Below, piece by piece: positions 11,893 to 24,039 of a stretch of DNA of 64,000 nucleotides (positions are counted from its first letter, which is position 1; each line of letters opens with the position of its first letter). The notes below the pieces were generated by a model. It was not told the origin of the DNA. It searched no databases and worked only from the letters and a program-made list of their open reading frames with translations. The stretch is from contig JAIQDT010000299.1 in assembly GCA_021521415.1 (NCBI GenBank), forward strand, positions 1,488,001 through 1,552,000. Direction: 5' to 3'. Origin of the DNA: Bidens hawaiensis (taxonomy: Eukaryota > Streptophyta > Magnoliopsida > Asterales > Asteraceae). The position numbers were made by a program, and so were the translations under genes.

Positions 11893-12641
11893 TCATATCC
11901 AATCACTAGAATATCGAAGTCCTAAGGCACAAGTGTGACCTTCATGCTTTGGCCTTTCAAGGAGCTTCGTGAGTGGATCCGCAATGTTTTGATCGGTGTG
12001 AACATTGCGAATACATATCTTTCCTTTCTCAACTTCATCCCTTATGTAGTTAAATCTTCGCTCAATGTGTCTCGTCTTTTTTTGAGCACGAGGTTCCTTG
12101 ATTTGAGAAATCGCACCCTCGTTGTCACAAAAGATTTCTAGAGGGTCCTGAATGGTACGGACCACCCCTAGATCGGCAATGAATTTCCTTATCCACGCAG
12201 CTTCTTGAGCTGCCAATGAGGCGGCGATGTATTCTGATTCGGTGGTGGACAATGCTACCACATCTTGTTTCGAGCTCTTCCAAGAGACTGCCCCACCATT
12301 CATAACGAAAACATATTCCGATTGTGATCGAGAATCATCTCGATCGGTTTGGAAACTCGCATCTGTGTAGCCCTTTACAACGAGTTCCTCCTCACTCAAA
12401 CCGTATATTAGAAACATGTCCTTAGTCCTTCTAAGTTATTTCAATATACTCTTAACTTCCATCCAATGGCTACTTCCCGGATTATGTTGGAATCTACTTG
12501 TCATGCTTAAAGGGCATGACACATCCGGTCTAGTGCATACCATTACATACATGATGGATCCAATGGCCTATTCGTATGGGATCCCATTCATTTTATCTTG
12601 CTCTTCCCTTGAGCTTGGACACTGAGACGCACTCAATATCT
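11893..12641 (-). pseudogene. RNase H of copia K
   Basis: 11893-12417 carries the copia RNase H block. It includes GYTDASFQTDRDDSRSQS, the SWKSSKQDVVALSTTESEY segment, CDNEGAISQ, KKTRHIERRFNYIRDEVE and HTDQNIADPLTKLL, so all catalytic acidic positions I can place are present. Upstream the frame is lost where a 323-bp tandem duplication (12319-12641 and 12642-12964) repeats the RT/RNase H junction. 323 is not a multiple of three. Confidence 0.88.
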
Positions 12642-12964
12642 CGATTGTGATCGAGAATCATCTCGATCGGTTTGGAAACTCGCATCCGTGTAGCCCTTTA
12701 CAACGAGTTCCTCCTCACTCAAACCGTATATTAGAAACATGTCCTTAGTCCTTCTAAGGTATTTCAATATACTCTTAACCGCCATCCAATGGCTACTTCC
12801 CGGATTATGTTGGAATCTACTTGTCATACTTAAAGGGCATGACACATCCGGTCTAGTGCATATCATTACATACATGATGGATCCAATGGCCTATGCATAT
12901 GGGATCCAATTCATTTTATCTTGCTCTTCCTTTGAACTTGGACATTGAGACGCACTCAATATCG
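12319..12964. repeat. 323-bp tandem duplication in K pol
   Basis: Copy 1 12319-12641 and copy 2 12642-12964 match at a constant offset of 323. Anchors are CGATTGTGATCG at 12319/12642 and GAAACATGTC at 12411/12734. The copies differ at about a dozen positions, so the duplication is not brand new. Confidence 0.92.
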
Positions 12965-14341
12965 TTCCTCTTTGAATAGGTACCAAACCTCTCTTACAGT
13001 TCTCCATTTTGAACCTTTTTAAGATTTTGTCAATGTATGCACTTTGGTTTAAACCTATCAACTGCCTCGACCTATCCCGATAGATCTTTATTCCAAAAAT
13101 ATAGGCGGCCTCACCAAGATCTTTGATGGAGAAACAACTTCCAAGCCATGCTTTTACACCTTCCATGGTTGGAATGTCATTCCCAAATAGTAGTATGTCA
13201 TCAACATACAATACTAAGAAGGTAATGATGCTCCCACTAGCTTTCTTATACACACAAGCTTCATCACCATTCTTGATGAATCCAAATTTCTCAACTTCTT
13301 CATCAAATCGGTGATTCCAACTTCTAGATGCTTGTTTCAATCCATAGATTGATTTCTTTAACTTGCATAGTTTATTAGGATGTTGTCGATCGATAAAACC
13401 TTCGGGTTGAACCATATAGACATCTTCCTCAAGATGCCCATTTAGGAAAGTAGTTTTGACATTATTTTGCAATATCTCACAGTCATAATGTGCGGCTATG
13501 GCAAACAATATCCTAATAGACTTTAGCATTGCTACCGAAGAAAAATTTCATCATAGTCAACCCCTTGAGTTTGAGTGAAACCTTTTGCTACAAGTCTTGC
13601 TTTATAAGTATCCAAGTTTCCATGCATATCGGTTTTCTTCTTAAAAACCCACTTACTTCCAACCGATTTGGAATTAAGAGGTGGTACAACCAAATCTCAT
13701 ACTTGGTTGTCATGCACGGATTGCATCTCAACGTTCATGGCTTCAAGCCATTTGTCACAATCGGGTTGTGACATTGCATCACGGTATGTGGTGGGTTTAT
13801 CTGAATCTACCACATAGCATCCATCCATGAAAAATCTATATCTTTCGGGTGGATGACTAATTCTACCGGATTTGCAAACGTTTTGTGTGTTTTGATCAAC
13901 CATTTGATCATTCTTAACATCCTCTTGTTGATTGCTAGTATCAACCAAACGTGTATCGGCTTGTGGATCTCGATCCTCCTCGAGTTCCACCGTTCTACTA
14001 GTACCTTCCATAAGGAACTTAGTTTCCAAGAACTCGGCCTTTTGGGCAACGAATACCTTTTTCTCGGTTGGGTTGTAGAAATAATATCCCATAGAATCTT
14101 TGGGATATCCTACAAAGATACACTTAGTGGATCGACTTTCAAGTTTGTTTTGGGTGTTGTTCTTGACATAAGCCTCACAACCCCATACCTTTAAATATGA
14201 AAATGGTGGAGCCCTTCAATTCCATATTTCAAAAGGTGTCTTGTCCACTTTCTTGGTTGGGGCCATATTTAGAATACGGGCCGCGGAGAGCAAAGCGAAA
14301 CCCCAAAATGATAGAAGCAATGTGCTTCTAGCCATCATAGA
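12891..14341 (-). pseudogene. integrase tail and reverse transcriptase of copia K
   Basis: 13697-14341 has the integrase C-terminal region (GYYFYNPTEKKVFVAQKAEF) and the acidic linker to RT. 12891-13529 has the RT core: TTFLNGHLEEDVYMVQPEGF, LKKSIYGLKQASRSWN, the YVDD box at 13197-13208 and YIFGIKIYRDRSR. Stops occur at about 13529 and 13697, so the polyprotein is broken, but the RT catalytic motifs are intact. Confidence 0.9.
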
Positions 14342-15291
14342 TCAAACTATATCCACTAGAGTTCGATTCCTCCTTTTGGATACACCATTGTGTTGTGGTG
14401 TTCCGGGTGGATTAAGTTGTAAGATGATCCCACAACTCCGAAGATGATCTTGGAAAGCATCGCTTAGGTATTCACCTCCTCTATCCGAACGAAGTACTTT
14501 GGTGGTTTTATCGAGTTGATTTTGTACTTCATTTTGGAAGATTTTGAACATTTCAAAAGCTTCATCTTTGTGTCTTAACAAGTACACATACCCATAACGA
14601 CAATAGTCATCAATAAAGGTAATGAAGTATCTCTCACCATTCCTTTTGATTGCCTTAAAAGGACCGCATACATCCGAATGTATGATACCTAATATGTCTT
14701 TTGCCCTTTGGTTTGTCCCACTAAAGGGGTCCTCGGTCATCTTTCCTAACATACAAGACTCGCATTTATCAAATAAATCGCCTTCACTTGATACCAAAAG
14801 ACCATTCTTTTGAAGTGTACGTATGCGATCTTTGTTTATATGACCAAGGCGACAATGCCAAAGATAAGTTTTACTCAAATCCATTTTAAGTCTTTTGGTG
14901 CTTGATTGGTATAACATGTTATCATAAGATGTGTTATTATGAACCAATTCATAAATGCCATTAGATGGCATTACATCATTCATGAAAACATAAATACAAT
15001 CATCCATAAACTTAAAATCATAACCATATTGTCTTAACAGGGAAACGAAGATAATATTCCTAGTAAAACTAGGAGCATACAAAACATTGTTTAAAATAAC
15101 TTCCAAACCATTTTGAAGCTTCAAAATGTAGTCCCCTCAGGCTTCGACAACAACCTTTGCTTCGTTGCCCATGAAGAGACTAATATCTCCCTTCTTGAAT
15201 CCTTCATTTCCTTTGAACCCCTGCAACAAATTGCAAATATGAGTTCCACATCCGGTATCCAATACCCATGTGTTAGAGGAAATAATTAAGA
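14342..15291 (-). pseudogene. protease and integrase of copia K
   Basis: The protease motif WVLDTGCGTHICN is readable at about 15240-15280 in a broken frame. 14342-15124 is an open frame with the pre-integrase zinc finger (LWHCRLGHINKDRI, CESCMLGK) and the integrase core (HSDVCGPF, FIDDYCRYGYVYLL, LRSDRGGEYLSD). The last catalytic region reads PQHNGVSKRRNRT, with Lys where Glu is expected, so the DDE triad is lost. A stop at 14342 closes the frame. Confidence 0.9.
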
Positions 15292-16206
15292 TCAACATGA
15301 ATCATTAAAGTTGTACCCGAGGTTTTCCCTCTTAGCTTTCAACTCTTTGAGACGGGTTGGACAATTCCTTATCCAATGCGCAATCTCCCCACATCCAAAG
15401 CACGGATCCTCCGAGCTAACCTTTAGCTTCTTCGGTTTGGGTGGTTCCACTTTTGCCTTTCCCTTGAACTTGCCCATGTGTTGTCCCTTTCCTTTGGCAA
15501 CCTTTGCCATGGGTTCCGGGTGATGCCTCTTCCTATTTCCTCCCTCATTGATCGTGAGAACGGGTAAAACCTTCTTACCTATTCCCGTTTCGGCTGTCTT
15601 GAGCATTGTGTGAAGCTCACCAATGCTTTTGTCCCATCCATTCATATTGTAATTCATTACAAATGTCTCAAATTTCTTGGTTAACCCATTTAGGATCAAA
15701 TCCGTGGCTAACTCCTTTGAGACGGGACAATTAAGGCGCTCGAGACGATCAATGTGGCTTTTCATCTTAAGCACATAGGAGGAAACGGATTGAGTTTCTT
15801 CCATACGACATGCATGAAGTGCTCGAACTGTTTCGAAGCGCTCCACCCTAGCTTGTGAAAGGAACATTTCCTTAAGTTGGGTGATCATGTCGTATGCCCC
15901 ATGAAGTTCAAAATCCTTTTGAATTTCGGGAATCATAGTTCCTAACATGAGGCAAGAAACTTGCACCGAATCCTCATTATGCTTTACCCAATTGTTATAG
16001 TTATCGACATCGTCAATGCTAGGTTCATCGCGAATAGGCTCGTCTATTACGTAGTATTTCTTTTCTTGCTTGAGAATGATTCTCAAGTTTCGATACCAAT
16101 CCATAAAGTTGGTATAGTTTAGACGATCCTTATCAAGAATAGATCTTAGTGATAGGTTATTAACGGGTGGAATAATAACGTTTGGTGGACTGTTGATTGC
16201 GGCCAT
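15292..16206 (-). CDS. gag of copia K
   Basis: An intact 304-codon frame starting at the ATG at 16206. The N-terminal two thirds is a copia gag (UBN2-type) domain (NYTNFMDWYRNLRIILKQEK, SSYVLKMKSHIDRLERLNCP, DLILNGLTKKFETFVMNYNM). A basic stretch follows, then one CCHC knuckle CFGCGEIAHWIRNCP near residue 270. It ends at a stop before the protease, which in this superfamily is normally fused in frame. This is the only full-length retroelement domain ORF in the window without internal breaks. Confidence 0.9.
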   Translation of the reverse strand: MAAINSPPNVIIPPVNNLSLRSILDKDRLNYTNFMDWYRNLRIILKQEKKYYVIDEPIRDEPSIDDVDNYNNWVKHNEDSVQVSCLMLGTMIPEIQKDFELHGAYDMITQLKEMFLSQARVERFETVRALHACRMEETQSVSSYVLKMKSHIDRLERLNCPVSKELATDLILNGLTKKFETFVMNYNMNGWDKSIGELHTMLKTAETGIGKKVLPVLTINEGGNRKRHHPEPMAKVAKGKGQHMGKFKGKAKVEPPKPKKLKVSSEDPCFGCGEIAHWIRNCPTRLKELKAKRENLGYNFNDSC

Positions 16207-17709
16207 CTACAAATATAACAAAGCTCATTTTAGTATTTTCGATATCAATAATTAATTTTAATCGTTAATACCCTTTATGTCTCCAAGACAATTAACGATT
16301 AAAATCTAGAACCCAACGTTACATTCATATAGTAGTTAGGTGACCTTTAGCCTACTATTTAAATTAACAAGGTAGTCAACGTTTGACGATTGCAACCCTT
16401 TGCAACTTCTAGTTTTATGGGATCGGTTAAACATCTTATGTTTAGTTGGCATGTTTAATCCCATCAACACCATTGTACACCGTGCTTTGGTGACCCTATT
16501 CACATGGTTTCCAATTTAAGTCGTCCTACTTATACACACATGTGAGTTTACATATACAAGTGGTTAGGTGACCTTTATCCCACTTATATGGTAAACCCAC
16601 CTCAAACTCACAAGTTTCCTCCAACATGGTTAGGTGACCTTTATCCCATATCGAGTTCCCAAGTGATTCGAGTGTTGTATAAAAGGATGGTGTCCGACTT
16701 ATTTTATAAAAGTGATTTTCGTTTTCTAAATTTTAGATTGGAAAACCATTTATGTAGCTTTCATTTGCATGAATTCAAATGTATGGTACTTAATTGAAAA
16801 ACCCATTTTCAAAGTTCCTATTAAGAAAACCCATTTTATTATGAAATCTTTTGACTTTAATAAAACCAATTTTTATTACCTAACGATTTCTAAGGAACCA
16901 ATTTTATGCTAGTTGTTGATTTTAAGTAGTTAGCAAACCATATTGCAATAACATAAATAAAAGTAAATCAACCATGCAAGCATAAAACATACAACCACAA
17001 GTTCATAACCATAGCCTCCTAATGTTGACTACACTTATTGACCGAAGACAAGTGTGCCAAAAGGTCTCTCCTACGGGACCCAAAAGGACATAAGCTTGTG
17101 TCTTTGAACTCCCACTTGATCCCGCATCCAAATGCTCCAAGTGTTCACCCCCGTGTTGTGGTCTCCATCCACTTTATTTGGGCTTCCTTCCTTGCATCTT
17201 CTTTTACAAAATATATCCTTATACATTTTTTCTAGTAAAAGAAATGCATCTAATCTACTTATTATTACAAACCGAATGAATGAATAAATAGATTACAAAC
17301 CCAAATAAATATTACAACCATATCGAATAAACAAACAACCACTTGAATGAACAAACACATCAACACAATCATTCAACCAAACACAAGATCATGGCTAGGT
17401 TATGAACATCCGTTATACATCCAAATATACAACAACACAAGACCAAAAATGGTTCCCCTTAACCCCTTAAAAATTTCGGCCATAGCATAACCAAATCGAA
17501 AGTTTCGGGTTTTGTCCAAACAACACAATCAATCATCCAAATTACTTAGTTTTTCAAGATTACCACATGCATGTAAAGTATAATCTTGAAAAACCAAGGG
17601 GTAACCATAACCCTTAAAATTTTCGGCCATATGGTAAAACCCCACCATAAACCCGAAAATTTTTGGGTCTAATGAACCATGCATCCGTATAAGTAGCACT
17701 TGATGCCAT
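16207..17709 (-). other. K 5' leader and primer binding site
   Basis: Non-coding leader of 1.5 kb. At 17697-17709 the minus strand reads ATGGCATCAAGTGC next to the LTR, a degenerate match to the initiator-Met PBS TGGTATCAGAGC. The phrase TTAGGTGACCTTTA(T/G)CC occurs three times (16335, 16563, 16629), spaced 228 and 66 bp, which suggests repeated leader structure. The protein-like frame at 17529-17750 spans the LTR border and is not a gene. Confidence 0.7.
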
Positions 17710-18313
17710 TGTTGGGTTTTAACAAGATTATCAAAGTCATAAAATTCCAATTTTATGAAAAAACACAGCGGATAAAAGATTTAAATCTTGTTAGTTTATT
17801 GTGTATAAAACCAATTTTATACATGCAAAACCCAATCCCGGATCTATATACGAAATACATACTAATAATCACATGCATGTCACTATAAGTCCATGCATGT
17901 TAAACTACCTTTCAAGTAAACCCGAAAGGAGATGATGGAGATGGTGAGAAGTAGGCAAGAACTTCAATGGGAGTTCCTCAAGCTTGCATACCCCAAGCCT
18001 CCGACAATACACCTTTGTTTAGCTAGGATTCACTTGAAAACAACTCCTCCTTGGTGTTCTTCCTTGTGGCCGAAATTTAGGAGAGAAAAGGAATAGAGGA
18101 TTGTTTTTGTTACTTGCAAAATTTTTATGAAAAATGAAAGAGAGATTTGGTGGTCATTCAAATGCACCACCCCAAGTGCCCATTGCAATCTTTTCATGTA
18201 CCCACTAAGGGAAAGATAATAATATAAAATGTAGTGAGAAAGAGAAAGAAGGGGGGGGACCCTTCCTTCCTTTCCTTTTTTTTTTTAATTTCATTTTATC
18301 TTTCCATATATAT

Positions 18314-18350
<37 letters not shown>

Positions 18351-18681
18351 ATAACTTATATTATGTTATAACACATTATAGGTAACATGCTTGGTAACCA
18401 TTATTCACATATTGTTATTTAACCATCTTAAATAACACTATGAAATGTTCTCTCTCAAAATATAAATCACCCATATGATTTATTTATTTCACAAGTACAA
18501 TGTATTTAGAAACCCCGTTCCAAATAATGCAAGTGTTAATATTTGTTTGTTATGGTCATACCATATATAAACAAATATTATTGGTGTTTGTCTAGCTTGT
18601 TATTAGGTATGACCCGACTTGGATCATAACGTACTAGCCACATCAATAATAATATGTGTCTTGGGCAGACCGAGTCCAACA
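17710..18681 (-). repeat. 5' LTR of copia K
   Basis: 972 bp, TGTTGG...CCAACA. It contains an (AT)n run at about 18318-18346 and a purine tract (AAGAAGGGGGGGG) near 18246. It is the full-length partner of 10606-11130. Confidence 0.93.
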
Positions 18682-18686
18682 GAGAT

Positions 18687-19031
18687 GGTAGCACATATCG
18701 AATTAAACTCACTCAAATGCAGATATGGTTCCTCTGTGGCTTTCCTATAGAATGCGGGCATTCCGGTTAAGCTGCTTTGCCTCGCTGAAAAAGTTCTCCC
18801 CTCTCTGACTGGAATAATGATGGGTAATGGGTTCGTGGCCACTCGTGGGATGAAATGGCTCCGAACCCCCCGAACTGGTGGTGGAACAAATGCTCGCGGG
18901 ACCCCATCATCAACTCATACTCAGGAACCTGTGGTTCTTGCACAATTGGTCTTCTTCGTGGCATGCGATTTCTTGGTTGCCGTACTGGTTCAGGTGTTTG
19001 GTTACGTGGTGGTTGGTGTTGTTGTTCTCTT
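18687..19031 (-). pseudogene. gag middle segment of element A
   Basis: A 345-bp island of A gag between copia K and copia B. The minus strand reads SSLTGMPAFYRKATEEPYLH followed by LSEFNSICATIS, the conserved first block of Athila/Tat gag, preceded by a Q/P/R-rich segment. A frameshift near 18800 separates the two pieces. Its ends join in register with 10605 (through the GAGAT duplication) and with 45028 (through CTCTT). Confidence 0.88.
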
Positions 19032-19520
19032 TGAGAGAGCACTAAGGATCTAGATCGATGATGACATCGTGTTAATCGTTGAGTATTCTATACGATTGTG
19101 GTGTAATACGGTTAGTGTGTGTTTGTATGTGTTTCAGAGAATATTTTGGCAGAGTAATGAGGCAATTGTGTGATAAAATAAGAACTGATTACATTACTGA
19201 TAATGTTTACACTATATATAGATGATGACACATTCGTTAACCCTTAACGAATGTGACATTCGTTACATTACTACTAACGAATGAACATGCTCATTCGTGT
19301 TACATTAGTCACTAATGAATTCCCTTCATTCGTTGTCACATTCGTTAAGCGGGGTTTACGAATGCGGCTTACATACACAACGAATGTAGCTTATTCGTTA
19401 CGGGGTAACGAATAACTATACATTAGAGCAAATGGGTAATTACCTAAATACCCTTTTATATTACCTAGTAATATAATAATAATATAATAAAGACCGAGAC
19501 GCCCAACTCGTGTATCAACA
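19032..19520 (-). repeat. 3' LTR of copia B
   Basis: 489 bp, TGAGAGAG...GTATCAACA on the + strand. About eleven AACGAATG or CATTCGTT words in both orientations lie between 19225 and 19415. Compared with the right LTR there are about ten differences in the first 160 bp, mostly G here and A there. Confidence 0.93.
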
Positions 19521-19535
19521 AACTTCCCCTCGTCT
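19521..19535 (-). promoter_or_regulatory. polypurine tract of copia B
   Basis: The minus strand reads GACGAGGGGAAGTT next to the LTR start TGTTGATAC. Confidence 0.7.
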
Positions 19536-19602
19536 CGAGCTCTTTATACTTTATTTCTGTATCATCTTCGTCTTCAAGTCAGTGCAGCTATGTATCTTGA
19601 AT

Positions 19603-21494
19603 TCATAGCAGACTCGAACAACGCGCTGAAAATGCATCGCAAGATCGGATCTGATTCTGAAATAACGCGTCGTTATCAGACTCGGATAAGTTAACAAGCC
19701 ACATAGGATCAATCACACGTATAACACTCGTGTTGGATCCAGTGCCCAATACAATTACCGCTTCACCCATCCGATTGTCATAATACCATCTGTTGAACGT
19801 GGTGAACAGACTCTGAGGGAAGATTTTCATCAGGGCCCTCTTCATAGACTTCGGCGGCTTGACCTGCAAAATCATTTTTCTCCAGCCAGCGCGAGGATCA
19901 ATCTCATCGATGTATTTGTGTGTCAGCACTTGCGATTTGAAGACTTTGAAACCGAATCTGGTCTCATGTTGTAGATGATTATAGAACAACTCAGCCCATT
20001 GATCTTTTCCTCGATTAATAAACGGTCGGTTGGCTAGTGTTCTCACATCCTATCTTGGCATACATAAAACATCATGTGGACCCTTGAAATAATAAATACC
20101 ATGCTCCCACTTGATGATATATACTTTAAGCTCCGCATCATACTACCAAGCAACCAAGTCACCTTTTACGTCTTTATTACTTTTGTACTTCTTCATCTGG
20201 TAGGCTAATGCTCGGACCTTCGCTAATCTGACTTCCTCCTGTCCATGATATCGGAAGGTCTCGATTATCTTGTTCATACGCCTCAAATCATGGCCAAACA
20301 TACCATCCAAAGCATGCTTTCGTTTCTTCTCTTTTGTTGATAAGTGACTAGTTTCTGTTTCTTTATTCCACTTCTCTCGTTCTTCATGCAAATGCTATTC
20401 TGCTGCTTCAAAATGTTCAGTAGTAAAGAATGTTATACCTGAATAATTGTTGTTGTCGGTATAAAGATCAGGATACTCCTCAGCAGTCACGTCTTCCACT
20501 TCCACCTCTTCATACTCAGGCACATTCCCATGCGGAATGCCTTGATTGATACTTTCCTCAAAATCAATCTCTACTTCCACTATCTTTCCCAGTTCCTCGA
20601 CCTCATCTTCATTTAGATCCAGATCATGGCTATTTGTTCTTTAGTCGGAAAATGATCTACAAACTCATCCTCTTCGATCTCATCAGCAATGACCATACTA
20701 TAAACAATCCCATTCATACCCACAAATAAAACCATATTCGCCGGTATGAAATCAATCGGTTTAGCTAGTGTATAGTCTTTATACGACACAATCTGCAAAT
20801 TACTAACCTCTGAACCACCACCAGTACTCGTCCCAGTCTGATTACCTGCCGACGGTGTATTACTACCGCCCGGTTGCTGGTCACCAATACCCCTTCATCC
20901 GGATCATCTTCATCATTCCTCAACTTCTTTAACTCATAATCTTTACATGTAAGTTGGAGGATGATCTCATCTTGCCTGTCTAACCTCTCCCCCTGAGCAG
21001 CAACCAGGGCTTTTAGTTCCCTGTTTTCTCTCTGAATGAACTGAATATGTCGAAACATATTCCGCACGAATCAAGCTCTTATCGAATTCACATCGCTCAT
21101 CCACAGTATCAACAAACCCCAATGCATCTCTAATAACCCCCACATCAATCACCACATGTTTCTCTTGAATGACAGCTATCTGATTTTCTGCTTCATTAAA
21201 ACGAGCTGTATCCCAAAAGGCACGTATAATACTTTGGTAAACCAAGGTCTGTGTCAATATAGCCTTGTAGATCCTAGAATATATCAAGAAATTAATCATC
21301 CCTCCAAAAATTGGTGAATCTTCAAAATTATCTTGTAAAAAGGCACAGATATTGTGCTTTTTGTCCCACGGGAATAAAACGGGAGCTTGCTCGGGTTCAT
21401 CAACTTGTTCTGGAGCCTGAACCTCCGGTTGTTGCTTTAGAATAATATCAGGTTGTTGCTCGGGAGCTGGATTTTGAACGATCTCGTCAGCCAT
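19603..21494 (-). pseudogene. extra 3' ORF of copia B, broken
   Basis: Coding pieces at 20967-21494, 20765-21067, 20613-20798, 20395-20580, 20143-20391 and 19603-20046 follow one another in different frames, so one ancestral ORF of about 630 codons is likely. It starts with a P/E/Q-rich segment (MADEIVQNPAPEQQPD). Then comes a block FWDTARFNEAENQIAVI plus VIRDALGFVD, which I recognise as the pattern FW.TA...V.I....IR..L.F.D common in extra ORFs of plant copia elements of this type. A charged, partly coiled-coil middle follows. Sireviruses often carry an env-like ORF at this place. No membrane segment is evident here. Confidence 0.65.
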
Positions 21495-24039
21495 TCTGGT
21501 TTAACAAGAATAAAATATTAGTAAAATATTCAAGAATATTCTACCGATTAACGAATGAACCTCTCATTCGTTATCATAAATTCAAATGAATGTCACATTC
21601 GTTAACAAAGAATCACACATCGTTAAGCATTCATTACTTTAAGCATTCATTCATTAAGCATTCATTACTTTAAACTTTCATTCGTTATATTTAACGAATT
21701 AGACAACATATTCGCTACCTTGGCGAATAGGATGATCATTCGTTAACTTACAACGAATCTAACTGACCTTTGACTATCAAATGTCAAAATCAAATTAGTC
21801 TGTTAAGTCAATGATGAAGAACTCTGTCACCTAGTCTGTTGATTTACACAACCATTTTACAATTATACTCAATCAACATGCTCGGAAATCCCTTTTATAC
21901 ATTAATCAATGAATATATATCACGACAATCGTCAAAACTGATATTTTTTTATTAGCTAAATGTTAAGTATATATTAGTTTATACAATCAATTGAATAAAC
22001 CCTAAAACATAGATTATACTTCATGAATCTGATATCAGATTGATCGCCATTACCTGTAGAATACAAATATATCAATCAATTGATCTAATATGCACGTAAG
22101 GATTTCTGATTAAAATTTGACGGAGTTTCGTTATAGGAGACGATGTAATAGTGAATAGGTGAATGACGATTCATTCGTCTGCTTGGGATTATAAACCCTC
22201 AATTATTTCACGCGAGTCGAGGTCATTCGTTAAATTTGAACTAACGAATATCCTCAATCGTTAATTTAAAAGAACCTTATTCGTTAACCTGAAAACGAAT
22301 CTAATTCTCATTCATTAACACTTAACGAATGACACGTTAAAATTCATTAACCTTGAATGTACGAATGTATCCCATTCGTTATGCTCAGCAGAAGCGAATG
22401 TCTTTTCTAACGCATGAGCTCATTCGTTACGCATATTTGACAAATGGTGTAACATTCGTTAAGTCAAATGATAACGAATCACCTTTCATCATTAACGAAT
22501 GAGATAAAATCTCATTTATGATTTAAATAATCATTTAAAACCAATTAGGGTTTATTAAATGAATTAAATAATCAACTAAATCCAATTAGGGTTTTTAATT
22601 GAATACTTTAAAATACCCGATTCATCAAAGATCGGTAATGTTTAACTTAAACGGATTTTTTACTTTAGCACCAGTTGTAAATACATTAAGCATGATTAGC
22701 TTAAAATTTGGGGTAACTACCTTTTCTTTTTGTTTTTGAATTATTTGCTAGCTCGGTAAATCTAAAATAAAGCAGAAAAATGACAATCTTTTTGGATTTT
22801 TAAATTTCCAAAACAAAAGAAAAAACAATAAATGTAAAGTAGTAAACAACTAATCTATAAAAACAGTACATATTTTTGTGAATTCGAGCAGGGAATCATA
22901 TTGATCAAAATTTCTGTCCATCACAGTTTTATTTTCATCTTTTATTATGACTGATGTTAAGTTGATTATTAGTATTGTTGTCCACCTAAATCTTCTAACA
23001 AATGTTTCAGAACGTTCGGTAATATGTTTAATTGGTTCAATTAGGCACAAATATCAGAAATTATCAACTCTAAGCTTGATTCAAGCTTAATTTGATTTTC
23101 TCTAAATCACACCAACTTGACTTAAACCTAAGAATCAATTTGATTTAAAATGAATGATTTAAAGCAAACATAGTCCGTAATCCCCACTACAAGATATACC
23201 CCCGTTATCAAGCTATACCCTAAGGTCCATTCCCATGGATGAGTAGGCACGATTTCATATGTCGGTTTGCAGACATTGTGTCCCTTGTGCTTCGTTTCTT
23301 AATGGTAATAAGATGCGAGCAAGGGGACAATGTATGACTCACAGCGTGGTTTGATCAAGTCTGTAATTCTTTTTGTACATAAAGTACATTTTGCGATCAA
23401 GTTTAAAGACTTAAGCAGATACACTACGGGTTTGCTTTTTAAGCATTGTTTTAAAATTCATCGAAATGAATACCGGATGTAAAACCGCAAATAGACCCAA
23501 TGGATTCGGGAACCCTAAAGCGTCCCATCAATACAAGATTTAAGACCATAAAACCATACATCGTTGAAGCGTTAACCACCAACTAGAAGCTTTTTCTTTA
23601 AAAAAAATTTCAAATTGATTAGAGGGCTTGAGTATGACCGGATTATTACATTTCTTTATCATGACTTTTTCTAGAACCAATATTCTTATATATTCGGCAA
23701 CTTAGGTTTATATCACGTCCGAGTTCTTACTTTTTTGTTAAAAGACCTACCAATACATCAATCCAATTAAGCACACAGTCTTTTATTACTTACTTGTTAC
23801 TAGACTTGAGATCAAATGACAAATGTACTATCATTTTCTCTTTTTGCTCGAGAACTCATTTTTAGGAGCATTTTTCAATGTTTTTGAATTTTTAATATTT
23901 GAATGTTTTTGTTGTTTTTTAAATTTTCTGTACAAACAAAAACCACAATATTTTTGGATTTTTATATCTCTCCCCCCCCCCTAAAAACTATAAATAGAAA
24001 ATAAAACATGAAAAATGAAAATAAAATGATTTAACCGAA
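21495..24039 (-). other. B spacer between pol and 3' ORF: repeat words and shared block
   Basis: Non-coding. 21540-21760 and 22140-22510 are filled with AACGAATG/CATTCGTT words in both orientations (about 15 in the second cluster). 22520-22610 holds two similar copies of AAYCAATTAGGGTTT. 23110-23800 is the block also present in gypsy A at 1690-2630. A run of ten C is at 23972-23981. Confidence 0.75.

Larger units (their letters stand above)
10606..18681 (-). mobile_element. Ty1/copia element K
   Basis: Complete minus-strand element of 8.1 kb with TSD GAGAT at 10601-10605 and 18682-18686. LTR termini are TGTTGG...CCAACA, the PPT is next to the left LTR and a degenerate initiator-Met PBS is next to the right LTR. 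Gene order is gag, protease, integrase, RT, RNase H, as in copia. It interrupts the gag of element A, whose reading frame is continuous across the insertion site. Confidence 0.95.
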
